NCBI GenBank assembly: GCA_035552275.1
Contig: DASZLR010000093.1
Coordinates: forward strand, 1 to 43,055
From: DASVLX01 sp035552275
GTDB lineage: Bacteria > Actinomycetota > Actinomycetes > Mycobacteriales > Pseudonocardiaceae
Direction: 5' to 3'
Length of the DNA stretch: 43,055 nt
Positions 25,160 through 34,203 of this stretch are shown piece by piece. A program made the position numbers and the translations under genes. A model generated the notes under the pieces. That model was not told the DNA's origin and ran no database searches. It saw only the letters and a list, made by a program, of their open reading frames with translations. Every line of letters begins with the position of its first letter. Within the stretch, counting starts at the first letter, position 1.

Positions 25160-27958
25160 GTGCGACTGCGAAATCTCGCGGTTTTCTGCACGCCGTTTCT
25201 GCTGATCGGCTCATTGTCCGTCATCCCCGCCTGGGCGGACGGCACCACCGCCTCAACGCTGTACGTGCAGTCCACCGGTTGCAGTGACTCCGGATCGGGA
25301 ACTCAGGCGCTGCCGTTCTGCACCATCCAGGCCGCCGCCAACGCGGCCAGCCCAGGACAGACCGTGAGCATCGCTCCGGGAAATTACGACGAGGACGTCC
25401 ACGTCACCCGATCCGGATCGCCCGGCGCGCCAATCAGCTTCGTCGGACCGCCGGTCATCGGACTCCTACCCAAAGCAACGGTCGGCGGCTCGGACGTGGC
25501 GCACGGGTTCGAGTTGTCGAACGTCCACGACATCGTCATCAATGGTTTCGGCGTGTCGTCCGGCACCGGTGCAAGCCTTCTTGTGTCGGGTTCCCAGGAC
25601 GTCGTGATCAACCAGGTGGGCATTGGTGCGAGCACCAACGGCGCATCACTGGACGGTGTGGACATCGCGGGCGCGAGCAGCAATGTGACGGTCAGCCGCA
25701 GCACCATCACCCCTGAGGGCGTCGGCGTCAGCATCGGCGCCGGTGTCTCGGGGGCGATCGTCTCGACCAATGCGTTCGGCTACCGGGCCGTGTTGGTCAG
25801 CGGTGCGGCTGACACAGCAATCACCAGCAACGAGGGCGAAATCAACAACTCGACCTGTCAGACGGAGTTCTCGGTAACCGGCGCGGCGACTGGAACCTCG
25901 ATCGAGAACAATATTTTTCAGATTCCGTGTACCGGCTCGACACCTGTGGTCTCGGTTTCCGCCGACTCAGCCGGATCCACGAAGCTCGACTACAACATCG
26001 TTCACGGATCGCTGGGCAGCGCACTGTATTCATGGTCGGGTGCCACCTATACCTCGGCCCCGCAGTTGCAGGCGGCGACCGGCCAAGGCGCCCACGATCT
26101 CAACGGGTCGTTCCCCATCGGCACGGGCGGCGTTCCGGCGGAGCTCTCCGCAGCGATCGACTCGGCGGACGCCAACGCACCTGGTGAGTTGTCGACCGAT
26201 CTCCACAACAATTCCCGGGTCGATGATCCATTGGTGTCGAACACGGGAACCGGACCGGGCTATTTCGACCGTGGCGCGGTGGAACGACCGGACGAACTGA
26301 AGGCCACGACCTCCCTCTCAGCTACTCAGGCACCGACTGGCGGGGTGGTGACGGCGACGATCGCCGCCGCTGCGGGATGGGCTTCGATCACCAGCTACTC
26401 GGTCGATTTCGGCGACGGCACCGCACCGGTTTCCTCGACCGCGCCGACGATCAGCCATTCCTACGCGAACAACGGAACCTATACAGTAACGGCGACCACG
26501 GTTGACAACACCGGCTATCGGGCCACCGCTGCTCAAGTGGGAATCACCATCGTCACACCGGTACCACTGGTGGTCCACGCAACACCATCTCAATACGGTG
26601 GAAAGAGTATCAGCATTGACGCCAGCGCCACCACGGACAGTTGGAACACCACCCAAATCAGCTGCGATTTTGGCGACGGCTCGCCGGTTGCTGTCGGACC
26701 AGGTCATCAATGTAGCCACCGGTACGTGAATTCCGGAACCTATTCGGTGACCGTCGCCATGACAGACGCCGGCGGAAACACCGCCAGCCAAACGTTTCCA
26801 TTCACCACAGCGGGTTCGGACTACGTGCCGCTCGGACCGACCCGATTGCTCGACACCCGCACCGGGCTGGGCGGAATCCTGGGCGCGGTCAGGTCCGGTC
26901 AGACAGTCAGGCTCCAGATCGCCGGTACCGCCGGGGTACCCAGCGGCATCACCGCGGTGGCGCTCAATATCACCGCCGCGGACACCGTCGGTTCCGGTGT
27001 CGTCACGGCCTATCCGGACGGCGCGGCCCGACCGCAGACGTCCAACCTGAACTATGTGCAGGGTCAGGTAGTGCCGAACTTCGTCATCGTTCCAGTCGGT
27101 ACGGACGGAACGGTCGATCTCTACGACTTCGGCGGCGGCACAGCGGACCTCATCGCCGACCTCAACGGCTATTTCATTCGATCTGCCGGCGATGGGTACC
27201 AGACCGTGTCGCCCGCGCGGATCCTTGACACCCGCAACGGCACCGGCACCGGCGGCACAGCGGCGAAAGTGGGACCACACCAAACACTGACGCTCACCGT
27301 CGCGGGGGCGGATGGCGAACAGGTGCCGTCCTCCGGCGTGGCTGCCATCGCGTTGAACGTGACCGTTGCCGACACCACCAGCAGCGGGTTCGTCTCGGTT
27401 TATCCCGATGGAATCGCCCGGCCGTCGGCGTCCAATCTGAACTTCGTTGCCGGCCAAGTCGTGCCGAACATGGTCATCGCCCCGGTTGGGTCAGACGGCA
27501 AGATCGATTTCTACAACTCCGGACCTGGGACGATCAATCTCGTTGCCGACGCACAAGGATTTTTCGCCAGCAACGCTACGCAGACCCGCTACACCGCCTA
27601 CGTACCACTAGGACCGACCCGCATCCTGGACACCAGAACCGGAACCGGGGGCGTTCCGGTCGGACCGATGCCGGCTCGATCGACAATGGAGACATTTCCG
27701 TCGTTGGTCCCGGCCAACGTGCCTGTCGGTTCCTGGGTTCTCAACACGACCGTCACCCAGGGAACCCAGCCCGGCTTTCTGATCGTCTATCCGGCCGACA
27801 GCGGCCAGCCGAACACGTCCAATGCGAACTGGTCGACCGCCGAGACGGTAGCCGACCTCGGAGCCATCCAGGCCGACGGCGGCGTCGGACTTGAGTACTA
27901 CAACGGCGGTGGTGGAACCGCGCAGGTGATCTCGGACGTGTTCGGGTACTTCGGCTGA
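25160..27958 (+). CDS. Large secreted protein: beta-helix, PKD domains and three LDTR repeats
   Basis: 932 residues, GTG with GGGGGG upstream. The signal peptide is cleaved after PAWA (~27). Residues ~30-330 are a right-handed parallel beta-helix like those of polysaccharide lyases (TLYVQSTGCSDSGSG, AANAASPGQTVSIAPGNY). Two PKD-type domains follow (YSVDFGDGTAPV; ISCDFGDGSPVAV). Then come three ~125-residue repeats beginning near 554, 679 and 812, each with the motif PTRLLDTRTG or PARILDTRNG. Catalytic residues are not evident. The coding sequence is less GC-rich at silent sites than its neighbours, hinting at acquisition. It may bind or process a surface polysaccharide. It is convergent with pstB. 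Confidence 0.88.
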   Translation: MRLRNLAVFCTPFLLIGSLSVIPAWADGTTASTLYVQSTGCSDSGSGTQALPFCTIQAAANAASPGQTVSIAPGNYDEDVHVTRSGSPGAPISFVGPPVIGLLPKATVGGSDVAHGFELSNVHDIVINGFGVSSGTGASLLVSGSQDVVINQVGIGASTNGASLDGVDIAGASSNVTVSRSTITPEGVGVSIGAGVSGAIVSTNAFGYRAVLVSGAADTAITSNEGEINNSTCQTEFSVTGAATGTSIENNIFQIPCTGSTPVVSVSADSAGSTKLDYNIVHGSLGSALYSWSGATYTSAPQLQAATGQGAHDLNGSFPIGTGGVPAELSAAIDSADANAPGELSTDLHNNSRVDDPLVSNTGTGPGYFDRGAVERPDELKATTSLSATQAPTGGVVTATIAAAAGWASITSYSVDFGDGTAPVSSTAPTISHSYANNGTYTVTATTVDNTGYRATAAQVGITIVTPVPLVVHATPSQYGGKSISIDASATTDSWNTTQISCDFGDGSPVAVGPGHQCSHRYVNSGTYSVTVAMTDAGGNTASQTFPFTTAGSDYVPLGPTRLLDTRTGLGGILGAVRSGQTVRLQIAGTAGVPSGITAVALNITAADTVGSGVVTAYPDGAARPQTSNLNYVQGQVVPNFVIVPVGTDGTVDLYDFGGGTADLIADLNGYFIRSAGDGYQTVSPARILDTRNGTGTGGTAAKVGPHQTLTLTVAGADGEQVPSSGVAAIALNVTVADTTSSGFVSVYPDGIARPSASNLNFVAGQVVPNMVIAPVGSDGKIDFYNSGPGTINLVADAQGFFASNATQTRYTAYVPLGPTRILDTRTGTGGVPVGPMPARSTMETFPSLVPANVPVGSWVLNTTVTQGTQPGFLIVYPADSGQPNTSNANWSTAETVADLGAIQADGGVGLEYYNGGGGTAQVISDVFGYFG

Positions 27959-27980
27959 CGCGAAGATCGGCTCAGCCGAA
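27950..27980. terminator. Hairpin shared by two convergent gene ends
   Basis: Perfect 9-bp arms TTCGGCTGA and TCAGCCGAA around a 13-base loop. The left arm contains the stop of the secreted protein and the right arm contains the stop of pstB. It could serve as a bidirectional terminator; there is no U-tract, as is common in high-GC genomes. Confidence 0.55.
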
Positions 27981-28748
27981 GCGACCGGAGATGTAGTCCT
28001 CGGTGGCCTGCTGGCCGGGGTTGGAGAAGATCTTCTCGGTGTCGTCGATCTCCACCAGTCGGCCGGGCTGGCCGGGGCCGCGCAGGTTGAAGAATCCGGT
28101 CTGGTCGCTGACCCGCGCCGCCTGCTGCATGTTGTGGGTGACGATGACGATCGTGTAGTCCTTCTTCAGCTCGCCGATCAGGTCCTCGATGGCCAGCGTG
28201 GAGATCGGGTCGAGCGCGGAACAGGGCTCGTCCATCAGCACCACTTCCGGCCGCACGGCGATGGCCCGAGCGATGCACAGCCGCTGCTGCTGGCCGCCAG
28301 ACAGGCCGCCGCCGGGCTTGTTCAGCCGGTCCTTGACCTCGTTCCACAGGTTCGCGCCACGCAGTGCCCGCTCGGTGATCTCGTTGAGCTGCTTGCGCTC
28401 CCGCACGCCGGACAGCCGCAGCCCGGCCACCACGTTGTCCCGAATGGACATCGTCGGGAACGGGTTCGGCCGCTGGAACACCATGCCGATGGTGCGGCGG
28501 ACCACCACCGGGTCCACAGTGGACGCATAGATGTCCTCGCCGTCCAACTGCACCTCGCCGTCCACCCGCGCGCCCGGCGTGACCTCGTGCATCCGGTTCA
28601 GCGACCGCAACACCGTCGACTTGCCGCATCCGGACGGCCCGATGAACGCGGTCACCGCGCGCGGCGGCACCGCCAGGCTGACGTCCGCCACGGCGTGGAA
28701 CTTGCCGTAGAAGATGTTGAGATCCTTGACATCAATTCGCTTGGCCAT
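27972..28748 (-). CDS. pstB: Phosphate ABC transporter ATP-binding protein PstB
   Basis: 258 residues. Walker A GPSGCGKST begins at 37, the signature LSGGQQQRLCIARA and Walker B VLMDEPCSALDP follow, then the PstB-type VTHNMQQAARVSD. It energises phosphate import through PstA/PstC. The ATG at 28748 gives the standard N-terminus; a GTG four codons earlier lies too close to the AGGAAGG site. It follows pstA by 18 bp. Confidence 0.95.
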   Translation of the reverse strand: MAKRIDVKDLNIFYGKFHAVADVSLAVPPRAVTAFIGPSGCGKSTVLRSLNRMHEVTPGARVDGEVQLDGEDIYASTVDPVVVRRTIGMVFQRPNPFPTMSIRDNVVAGLRLSGVRERKQLNEITERALRGANLWNEVKDRLNKPGGGLSGGQQQRLCIARAIAVRPEVVLMDEPCSALDPISTLAIEDLIGELKKDYTIVIVTHNMQQAARVSDQTGFFNLRGPGQPGRLVEIDDTEKIFSNPGQQATEDYISGRFG

Positions 28749-28766
28749 GGGGACCAGCACACCTTC

Positions 28767-29819
28767 CTAGCCGCGAACGCGGGCGAACCGCGCGATGGCC
28801 CGAGCTATCAAGTTCAGTATGAGCACGATCGCGATCAATGTCAGCGCCCCGGCCCAGGCCCGGTCGATCGCGGTCTGGTTGGGCAACTGCGCTTCATTGA
28901 ACACGAACAGCGGCAGCGAATCCTGCGGTCCGCTGAACGGGTTGTTGTTGATCGAGTCGCTGCCGGACACGGTGAGCAGCACCGGCGCGGTCTCGCCCAT
29001 CACCCGGGCGATAGCCAGCATCACACCGGTCACGATGCCCGCCAGCGCCGTCGGCAGCACGATCCGCAGCACGGTGATCCACTTGGCCACGCCCAGCGCG
29101 TAGGACGCTTCCCGCAGGCTCTGCGGCACCAGCTTGAGCATCTCCTCGGCCGAGCGCACCACCGTCGGCAACATGAGGATCACCAACGCCAGCGAGCCGG
29201 CGAAACCGGAGAAACCGTTGCCCAGCGCCAGAATCCACAGCGTGTAGATGAACAGGCCGGCGACGATCGACGGCAACCCGGTCATCACGTCCACGAAGAA
29301 GCTGACGATCCGGCCCAGCCGGCCGCTGCTGTACTCGACCAGGTAGACCGCCACCAGGATGCCGAACGGCACCGCGATCACGGTGGCGATGCCGACCTGC
29401 TCCAGGGTGCCGATGATCGCGTGGTACGCGCCGCCGGCGGCCTCGTCCTCGGACACCGCCCGCATCGAGTGGGTGAGGAAGAGCGAGTCCATCCGGGTCA
29501 TGCCCTTGGCGACCGTGTAGCCGAGGACCGCGATCAGCGGCGCCACCGCGAGCACCAGCGCGACCGTCATCAGGCCGGTCATCATCCGGTCCTTGGCGTG
29601 CCGCCAACCCTCCACAATGGTCGAGGCCAGCGTCTGCCCGATGAGGTACAGCACCGCCGCGATCAGCGCGAACTGCACCCAGGACAACGACCCCAGCCGC
29701 AGGAACGTGTAGCTCAGCGCGAGCACGACCACCGCGATGACCGGCAGCGACCACGACGGCAGCTTCTTCCGAGCCAGACTCGGCCCCCGCACCGGCACAT
29801 CCAGCAGGTCCGCGGTCAT
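28767..29819 (-). CDS. pstA: Phosphate ABC transporter permease PstA
   Basis: 350 residues with an extended N-terminus carrying two extra hydrophobic segments, then the six-helix BPD-type permease. Motifs include LEQVGIATVIAVPFGILVAV, LPSIVAGLFIYT and the EAA-like loop YALGVAKWITVLRIVLPTAL. The ATG overlaps the pstC stop (ATGA). It forms the channel with PstC. Confidence 0.95.
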   Translation of the reverse strand: MTADLLDVPVRGPSLARKKLPSWSLPVIAVVVLALSYTFLRLGSLSWVQFALIAAVLYLIGQTLASTIVEGWRHAKDRMMTGLMTVALVLAVAPLIAVLGYTVAKGMTRMDSLFLTHSMRAVSEDEAAGGAYHAIIGTLEQVGIATVIAVPFGILVAVYLVEYSSGRLGRIVSFFVDVMTGLPSIVAGLFIYTLWILALGNGFSGFAGSLALVILMLPTVVRSAEEMLKLVPQSLREASYALGVAKWITVLRIVLPTALAGIVTGVMLAIARVMGETAPVLLTVSGSDSINNNPFSGPQDSLPLFVFNEAQLPNQTAIDRAWAGALTLIAIVLILNLIARAIARFARVRG

Positions 29820-30745
29820 GCCTTCTTCTCCCTCTGGCCGCGCCGGACGATCGCCCGCGCGCCGAAGTTGACCACCAGCGTGATGGCGAACAGCACCAGG
29901 CCGGACGCGACCAGCCCGCCGCGGCCGATGTCCCCGGCGTCCCCCCACCGGGTCGCGATGTTCGCCGCGATGGTGTTGCCGCCGGGATCGAGCACCCGCC
30001 AGCTGATGTGGAACGTGGAGGACAGCACCAGGGCGACCGCGATGGTCTCGCCGACCGCGCGGCCGAAGCCCAGCACGATCGCGCTGATCATGCCGGACCG
30101 GCCGTAGGGCAGCACCGACAGCCGGATCATCTCCCATTTGGTGGCGCCCAACGCGAACGCCGCCTCCCGGTGCTCGGTCGGCGTCTGCACGAACACCTCC
30201 CGGCACAGCGCCGCGACGATCGGCAGCAGCATGATCGCCAGCACCACGCCGGCCACCAGCATCGACTTGCCGTACGTCTGGTTGGTCGAGGCGAACAGCG
30301 GGAACCAGCCCAGATACCGGTTCAGAAACCCGGACAGGCCGAGCATGTTCGGCGACAGGAACGCCAGCCCCCACAGGCCGAACACCACGCTGGGCACGGC
30401 GGCCAGCAGATCGACCACATAGGCCAGTGGTCGGGCGAGGTAGGGCGGCGCGTACTGGCTGATGAACAGCGCGACGCCGACCGCGATCGGGACGCCGATC
30501 AGCAGCGCCAGCGCCGAGGCGAGCACACTGCCGAAGGCGATCGCGGCGATGCCGAACACCTGCGAGCCGTCCGGATCCCAGCTCTGCGTGCCGAAGAAGC
30601 TGCCGTGGTCCTTCGAGATGGCCGGAATCGCCTGGTAGATCAGGAAAGCGGCGATCGCGGCCATCACCAGCAGGATCAGCAGACCGGCGCCCTTGGCCAG
30701 CCAGCGGAAGACGGCGTCGCCGCCGACGGACCGACCACGGCCCAA
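29816..30745 (-). CDS. pstC: Phosphate ABC transporter permease PstC
   Basis: 309 residues from a TTG at 30745. Six or more helices and PstC motifs (VPSVVFGLWGLAFL; the EAA loop FALGATKWEMIRLSVLP). No ribosome site precedes this TTG. The same frame stays open upstream to about 30853. At 30836-30838 an ATC sits 6 nt after AGAGGAG, and the sequence between (TTTTSSAAPEPQPDNEPG) looks like a normal PstC N-terminus. The real start may therefore be an unusual AUC, giving 340 residues, or the region is a non-coding stem-loop. See 30759-30790. Confidence 0.9.
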   Translation of the reverse strand: MGRGRSVGGDAVFRWLAKGAGLLILLVMAAIAAFLIYQAIPAISKDHGSFFGTQSWDPDGSQVFGIAAIAFGSVLASALALLIGVPIAVGVALFISQYAPPYLARPLAYVVDLLAAVPSVVFGLWGLAFLSPNMLGLSGFLNRYLGWFPLFASTNQTYGKSMLVAGVVLAIMLLPIVAALCREVFVQTPTEHREAAFALGATKWEMIRLSVLPYGRSGMISAIVLGFGRAVGETIAVALVLSSTFHISWRVLDPGGNTIAANIATRWGDAGDIGRGGLVASGLVLFAITLVVNFGARAIVRRGQREKKA

Positions 30746-30758
30746 CAGCGGCGTGGCC

Positions 30759-30790
30759 GAGCCTGGCCCGGGTCGACCCGGGCCAGGCTC
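30759..30790. repeat. 32-bp perfect palindrome between pstS and pstC
   Basis: Each 16-bp half is the exact reverse complement of the other; the left half begins GAGCCTGG and the centre is TCGA. It could form a very stable stem with a 4-base loop. In the minus-strand mRNA it lies just after pstS, where pst operons often have a stem-loop that makes pstS more abundant. It may also lie inside the N-terminal codons of pstC. Confidence 0.85.
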
Positions 30791-30922
30791 GTTGTCCGGT
30801 TGTGGTTCCGGAGCTGCCGACGATGTCGTCGTGGTGATGTCAGGCTCCTCTGGTCATTGACGTCTCGCACGATGATGGTCGGGGCAGCTTGCCAACAGGT
30901 TAACGCGGAGACTCGGCCCGGC

Positions 30923-32026
30923 TCAGCCCAGCGAGCTGACCGCGCTGGCGACCTGGGTCTGCAGGTTGGCCGGCAGCGGAACGTAGCCGATCTTGGCCAG
31001 CTCGGCCTGGCCAGCGGTGCTGGCGGCGTAGCCGAGGAAGCCCTTGATCAGCGGCAGCTTCGCCGAGTCGTTGCCCTTCGAGCAGACGATCTCATAGGTG
31101 ACCAGCAGGTTCGGGTAGGCGTCGGCGTCCGTGTTGGTGTAGTCGAACTTCAGCGCCAGGTCACCGCCAGTGCCGACCACGGTCGCGTGCGACAGGAAGT
31201 TCGTCACGTTGGCGGTGGTCAGCTCGACGAACTTGCCGCCGGCGTTGCCGACCTTGGCGTAGGTGATGTTGTTCTGGGTGGCGAAGGACTGCTCGAAGTA
31301 GCCGATGCCGCCGGCCGCTCCCTTGACGTCCTGCGCGACGACCGAGCTGCCCTTGCCGCCCTGACCTCCCGGAGCCGGCCAGTTCTTGTTGGCCTGGAAC
31401 GAGAAGTCCGCCTTGGCCTCGTTGTTCAGGTAGTTGCTGAAGTTGTAGCTGGTGCCCGAGCTGTCGGACCGGTGGAAGGTCTGGATCGGCAGGTTCGGCA
31501 GGGTCACGCCGGGGTTGTCGGCCTTGATCGCCGGGTCGTTCCAGTTGGTGATCTTGCCGGTGAAGATCTTCGCCAGGTTGCTGGCGGACAGGTTCAGGCC
31601 GGTCTGGACGCCGGGCACGTTGTAGCCGACCGCGATCGGGCCCGGCGACACCGGGAGGTCAATGGCGTTGCCGGCCTTGCAGCGCGCGTTGGCCTTCTGC
31701 ACATCGGCGCCGGACAGCGCGAAGTCGGAGCCGCCGAAGTCGATGGTGCCCTGCTCGAACTGCTGCACACCCGCGCCCGAGCCACTCGCGCTGTAGTTGA
31801 CCGTCGCGCCGGAGCAGGCGTTCTCGAAGTCCTTGGTCCACTGCGAGATCGCGTTCTGCTGGGCGGTGGAGCCGGCGGCGTTGAGGGTGCCCGAGGCACA
31901 GGCGATGTCGGCCGAGGTCGCCGTCGAACCGCCCGCGCCGGAGTTGTTGTCGGAGCCACAGGCAGCCGCCAGAACACTCACAGCGGCAATGCCGAGCACG
32001 GCCGCGCCGCGCCGATTGATCTTCAC
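30923..32026 (-). CDS. pstS: Phosphate-binding lipoprotein PstS
   Basis: 367 residues, GTG with GGAGG 8 nt upstream. Lipobox LAAAC with lipidated Cys23. Phosphate-binding motifs are GSTAQQNAI, ASGSGAGVQQF, FGGSDFALS and HRSDSSGTSYNF. It is anchored outside the membrane and passes phosphate to PstCA. It heads pstSCAB on the minus strand, with a PHO box about 105 bp upstream. Confidence 0.96.
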   Translation of the reverse strand: MKINRRGAAVLGIAAVSVLAAACGSDNNSGAGGSTATSADIACASGTLNAAGSTAQQNAISQWTKDFENACSGATVNYSASGSGAGVQQFEQGTIDFGGSDFALSGADVQKANARCKAGNAIDLPVSPGPIAVGYNVPGVQTGLNLSASNLAKIFTGKITNWNDPAIKADNPGVTLPNLPIQTFHRSDSSGTSYNFSNYLNNEAKADFSFQANKNWPAPGGQGGKGSSVVAQDVKGAAGGIGYFEQSFATQNNITYAKVGNAGGKFVELTTANVTNFLSHATVVGTGGDLALKFDYTNTDADAYPNLLVTYEIVCSKGNDSAKLPLIKGFLGYAASTAGQAELAKIGYVPLPANLQTQVASAVSSLG

Positions 32027-32129
32027 CGCAGGTCCTCCAAGAGGAGTTGTCATTCGGGTCAACGTTGCTCGCGACAAGGCTCGCCGCTCGCCCCGGACGG
32101 TAGGCAGCGGGGATGGACGCCTGCGGGTA

Positions 32130-32151
32130 TCCAGATGAACGGAAGTTGAAC
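32130..32151 (-). promoter_or_regulatory. PHO box upstream of pstS
   Basis: On the minus strand, two 11-bp units start GTTCAAC (32151) and GTTCATC (32140), each one change from GTTCACC. Further upstream GTCACC continues the pattern weakly. This is a PhoP site of slightly degenerate form controlling the pst operon. A -10-like GATACC follows. Confidence 0.65.
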
Positions 32152-32268
32152 TTGACACAGCAGGTGACGGTCGACTACTCCACTAGGGCGACCTGACACC
32201 CCCGTCGTGACCTGCCTGTTTGCTGCCCGTGATGTGGCGCCGACATTCCCGGTGATCGCCGTCACTGG

Positions 32269-33162
32269 TTAGCGGGCGTACTGGACGTCCATGTCCCACA
32301 GGCCGAAGCCGAGCTTCGTGTACAAGGCGATGGCGGGCTGGTTGTCGCCCTCCACATAGAGCATCACCCGGCGTAGGCTGCGGCCAGCCAGGTACCGCAG
32401 GCCCGCGAGGGTGAGCGCGGTGCCCAGCCCGCCGCCGTGCGCGTCTGGATCGACGGCGAGCACGTACACCTCACCGATCTGAATGCTCGGGTGGATCTTC
32501 GTCCAGTGAAAGCCCACCAGCCGGTCGACTGTGTCGGCTGCGTCTGCCGTGTCGACGGCGAGCAGGAAGCCGGCCGGGTCGAACCACGGCTCGGATTCGG
32601 TGGCGCGCAACTCATCCACGGTCAGCGCGCCCTGTTCGGGATGCCAGGCGAAGGCCCGCTTGTTCACCTCGATCACCGCCGGCTCGTCCTGGCCCGGCAC
32701 GAACGGGCGCAGCCGCACGCCGGCCGGCAGCGGCCGATCCGGCAGTTCGGCCGGCAGCGGGTCGAGCAGCATCCGATGCAGCTCGCGGACCCGGCGCAGG
32801 CCGAACCGCCGGGCCAGCGCGGCGGCGGCGGGATGGTCGCCGTGCGACCAGATCCGCACGTCCTCGGCGGCATGGTCGAGCAGTTCGGCCAGCAGCCGAC
32901 CGCCGACCCCGTGGCCACGGGAATCCGGCCTAGTGAACAACTCGCCGACCTGGCGGCCGAACGTATCCCCGCTGGTATTGAGGTGCGCGTAGCCGACGGC
33001 GTCCAGCAGGTGTTCGCCGCCGCGAAAATCACCGGGCAGCGGACCGTCCGCATCGATCTCCGGGCGGCCGTCCGCCGCCCGGACCGCGATCAACAGCTCC
33101 CGCAGCCGAACCAGCTCACGCTCGGTCAGCTCGGTGTCGGTTTTCCAGCGGGTAGCTGCCAA
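32269..33162 (-). CDS. mshD: Mycothiol synthase
   Basis: 297 residues, two tandem GNAT acetyltransferase domains (1-140 and 150-297). Acetyl-CoA loops are RGHGVGGRLL and HGGGLGTALT, with the family endings RVMLYVEGDNQPAIALYTKL and GFGLWDMDVQY. It acetylates Cys-GlcN-Ins to finish mycothiol, the actinobacterial thiol. The start is probably the TTG at 33162, one base after the stop of the regulator gene; no better start is seen. Confidence 0.93.
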   Translation of the reverse strand: MAATRWKTDTELTERELVRLRELLIAVRAADGRPEIDADGPLPGDFRGGEHLLDAVGYAHLNTSGDTFGRQVGELFTRPDSRGHGVGGRLLAELLDHAAEDVRIWSHGDHPAAAALARRFGLRRVRELHRMLLDPLPAELPDRPLPAGVRLRPFVPGQDEPAVIEVNKRAFAWHPEQGALTVDELRATESEPWFDPAGFLLAVDTADAADTVDRLVGFHWTKIHPSIQIGEVYVLAVDPDAHGGGLGTALTLAGLRYLAGRSLRRVMLYVEGDNQPAIALYTKLGFGLWDMDVQYAR

Positions 33163-33163
33163 C

Positions 33164-33913
33164 TCAGGAGGACGAGGTCAGCACGTCGATCGGGTCGATC
33201 CGCACGGCACGGCCACTGGGCTGCGCGGTGCTGCTGCTGGTCCGACCGGGACGGACGAACTTGTAGCCGACGTTGCGCACGGTGCCGATGAGCTGCTCGT
33301 GCTCGGGGCCGAGCTTGGCGCGCAGCCGCCGGACGTGCACGTCGACGGTGCGGGTGCCACCGAAGAAGTCGTAGCCCCAGACCTCCTGCAGCAGCTGGGC
33401 CCGGGTGAACACCCGACCGGCGTGCTGGGCGAGGTACTTGAGCAGCTCGAACTCCTTGTAGGTGAGGTCGAGCGGGCGGCCGCGAAGCCGCGCGGTGTAG
33501 GTCGACTCGTCGATCACCAGCTCGCCCAGCTGCAGCGCGCCATCGCCGCTGGCCGTGGTGTCGGCGCGGCGGGAGCGGACCATCCGCAGCCGGGCGTCCA
33601 CCTCGGCCGGTCCGGCGGTCGGCAGCACGATGTCATCGATGCCCCACTCGGCGGAGACGGCGACCAGGCCGCCCTCGTTCACCACGGCCATCACCGGAAC
33701 CTCGACACCGCTGGACGACAGCAGGCGACAGAGGCTGCGGGCGCCGACCAGGTCGATCCGGGCATCCACCAGAACGGCGTCGTACGGGCCGGCTTCCAGT
33801 AGCGCGGACACCTCGGGCTCCAGCGGGCGTACTTTGTGGGAGAGCAAGCTCAACGCGGGCAGAACCGAGCCCGGCTCGGGATCGCTGGTCAGCAGCAGCA
33901 GGTCGACACCCAT
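33164..33913 (-). CDS. glnR: GlnR-type OmpR-family response regulator
   Basis: 249 residues, ATG with GGGAG upstream. The receiver-like N-terminus (LLLLTSDPEPGSVLPALSLL) has Asp50 in VLVDAR but is the atypical GlnR kind, which is not paired with a kinase. A winged helix follows (DLTYKEFELLKYLAQHAGRV, EVWGYDFFGGTRTVDVHVRR). GlnR controls nitrogen assimilation. The C-terminal 25 residues are an extra Ser/Thr-rich tail. It is followed by mshD with a 1-bp gap, as in mycobacteria (Rv0818-Rv0819). Confidence 0.9.
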   Translation of the reverse strand: MGVDLLLLTSDPEPGSVLPALSLLSHKVRPLEPEVSALLEAGPYDAVLVDARIDLVGARSLCRLLSSSGVEVPVMAVVNEGGLVAVSAEWGIDDIVLPTAGPAEVDARLRMVRSRRADTTASGDGALQLGELVIDESTYTARLRGRPLDLTYKEFELLKYLAQHAGRVFTRAQLLQEVWGYDFFGGTRTVDVHVRRLRAKLGPEHEQLIGTVRNVGYKFVRPGRTSSSTAQPSGRAVRIDPIDVLTSSS

Positions 33914-34102
33914 TTCGGCTCCCATCCTGGTTGGCGGAGACACGGGTCGCGGGGCGACCGGACTGCGCGCGGATACTGTCGGGTGCGGCCTCATTGCCGT
34001 CAGGTGTCCAGGACAATACCTGTTCAGCAACTGTTAAGCCTAGATCGTGACAGCAGCGTCACACTGACGGAGCCATCCGCGCTCAGCCCCGCACGACGCG
34101 TC

Positions 34103-34118
34103 GTGACGGTAACGCAAC
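34103..34118 (+). promoter_or_regulatory. Possible GlnR half-site
   Basis: GTGAC, six bases, GCAAC resembles one a/b half of the GlnR consensus (gTnAC-n6-GaAAC). It lies between the divergent glnR and lmeA genes. Only one half is recognisable and the match is imperfect. The rest of the 290-bp gap holds nothing else I can name. Confidence 0.25.
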
Positions 34119-34203
34119 TTTTGATTACTGATTGTAGAGATATGCCAAGGATGGACCTGGTGAACCGTCACGAAATCGGCCACGCCAGTATTGGACGTCC
34201 GCG

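Noticed and set aside
28134..30107. A 657-codon plus-strand open frame
   Set aside because: Antisense of pstB, pstA and pstC; His/Gln/Arg-rich product, no family resemblance.
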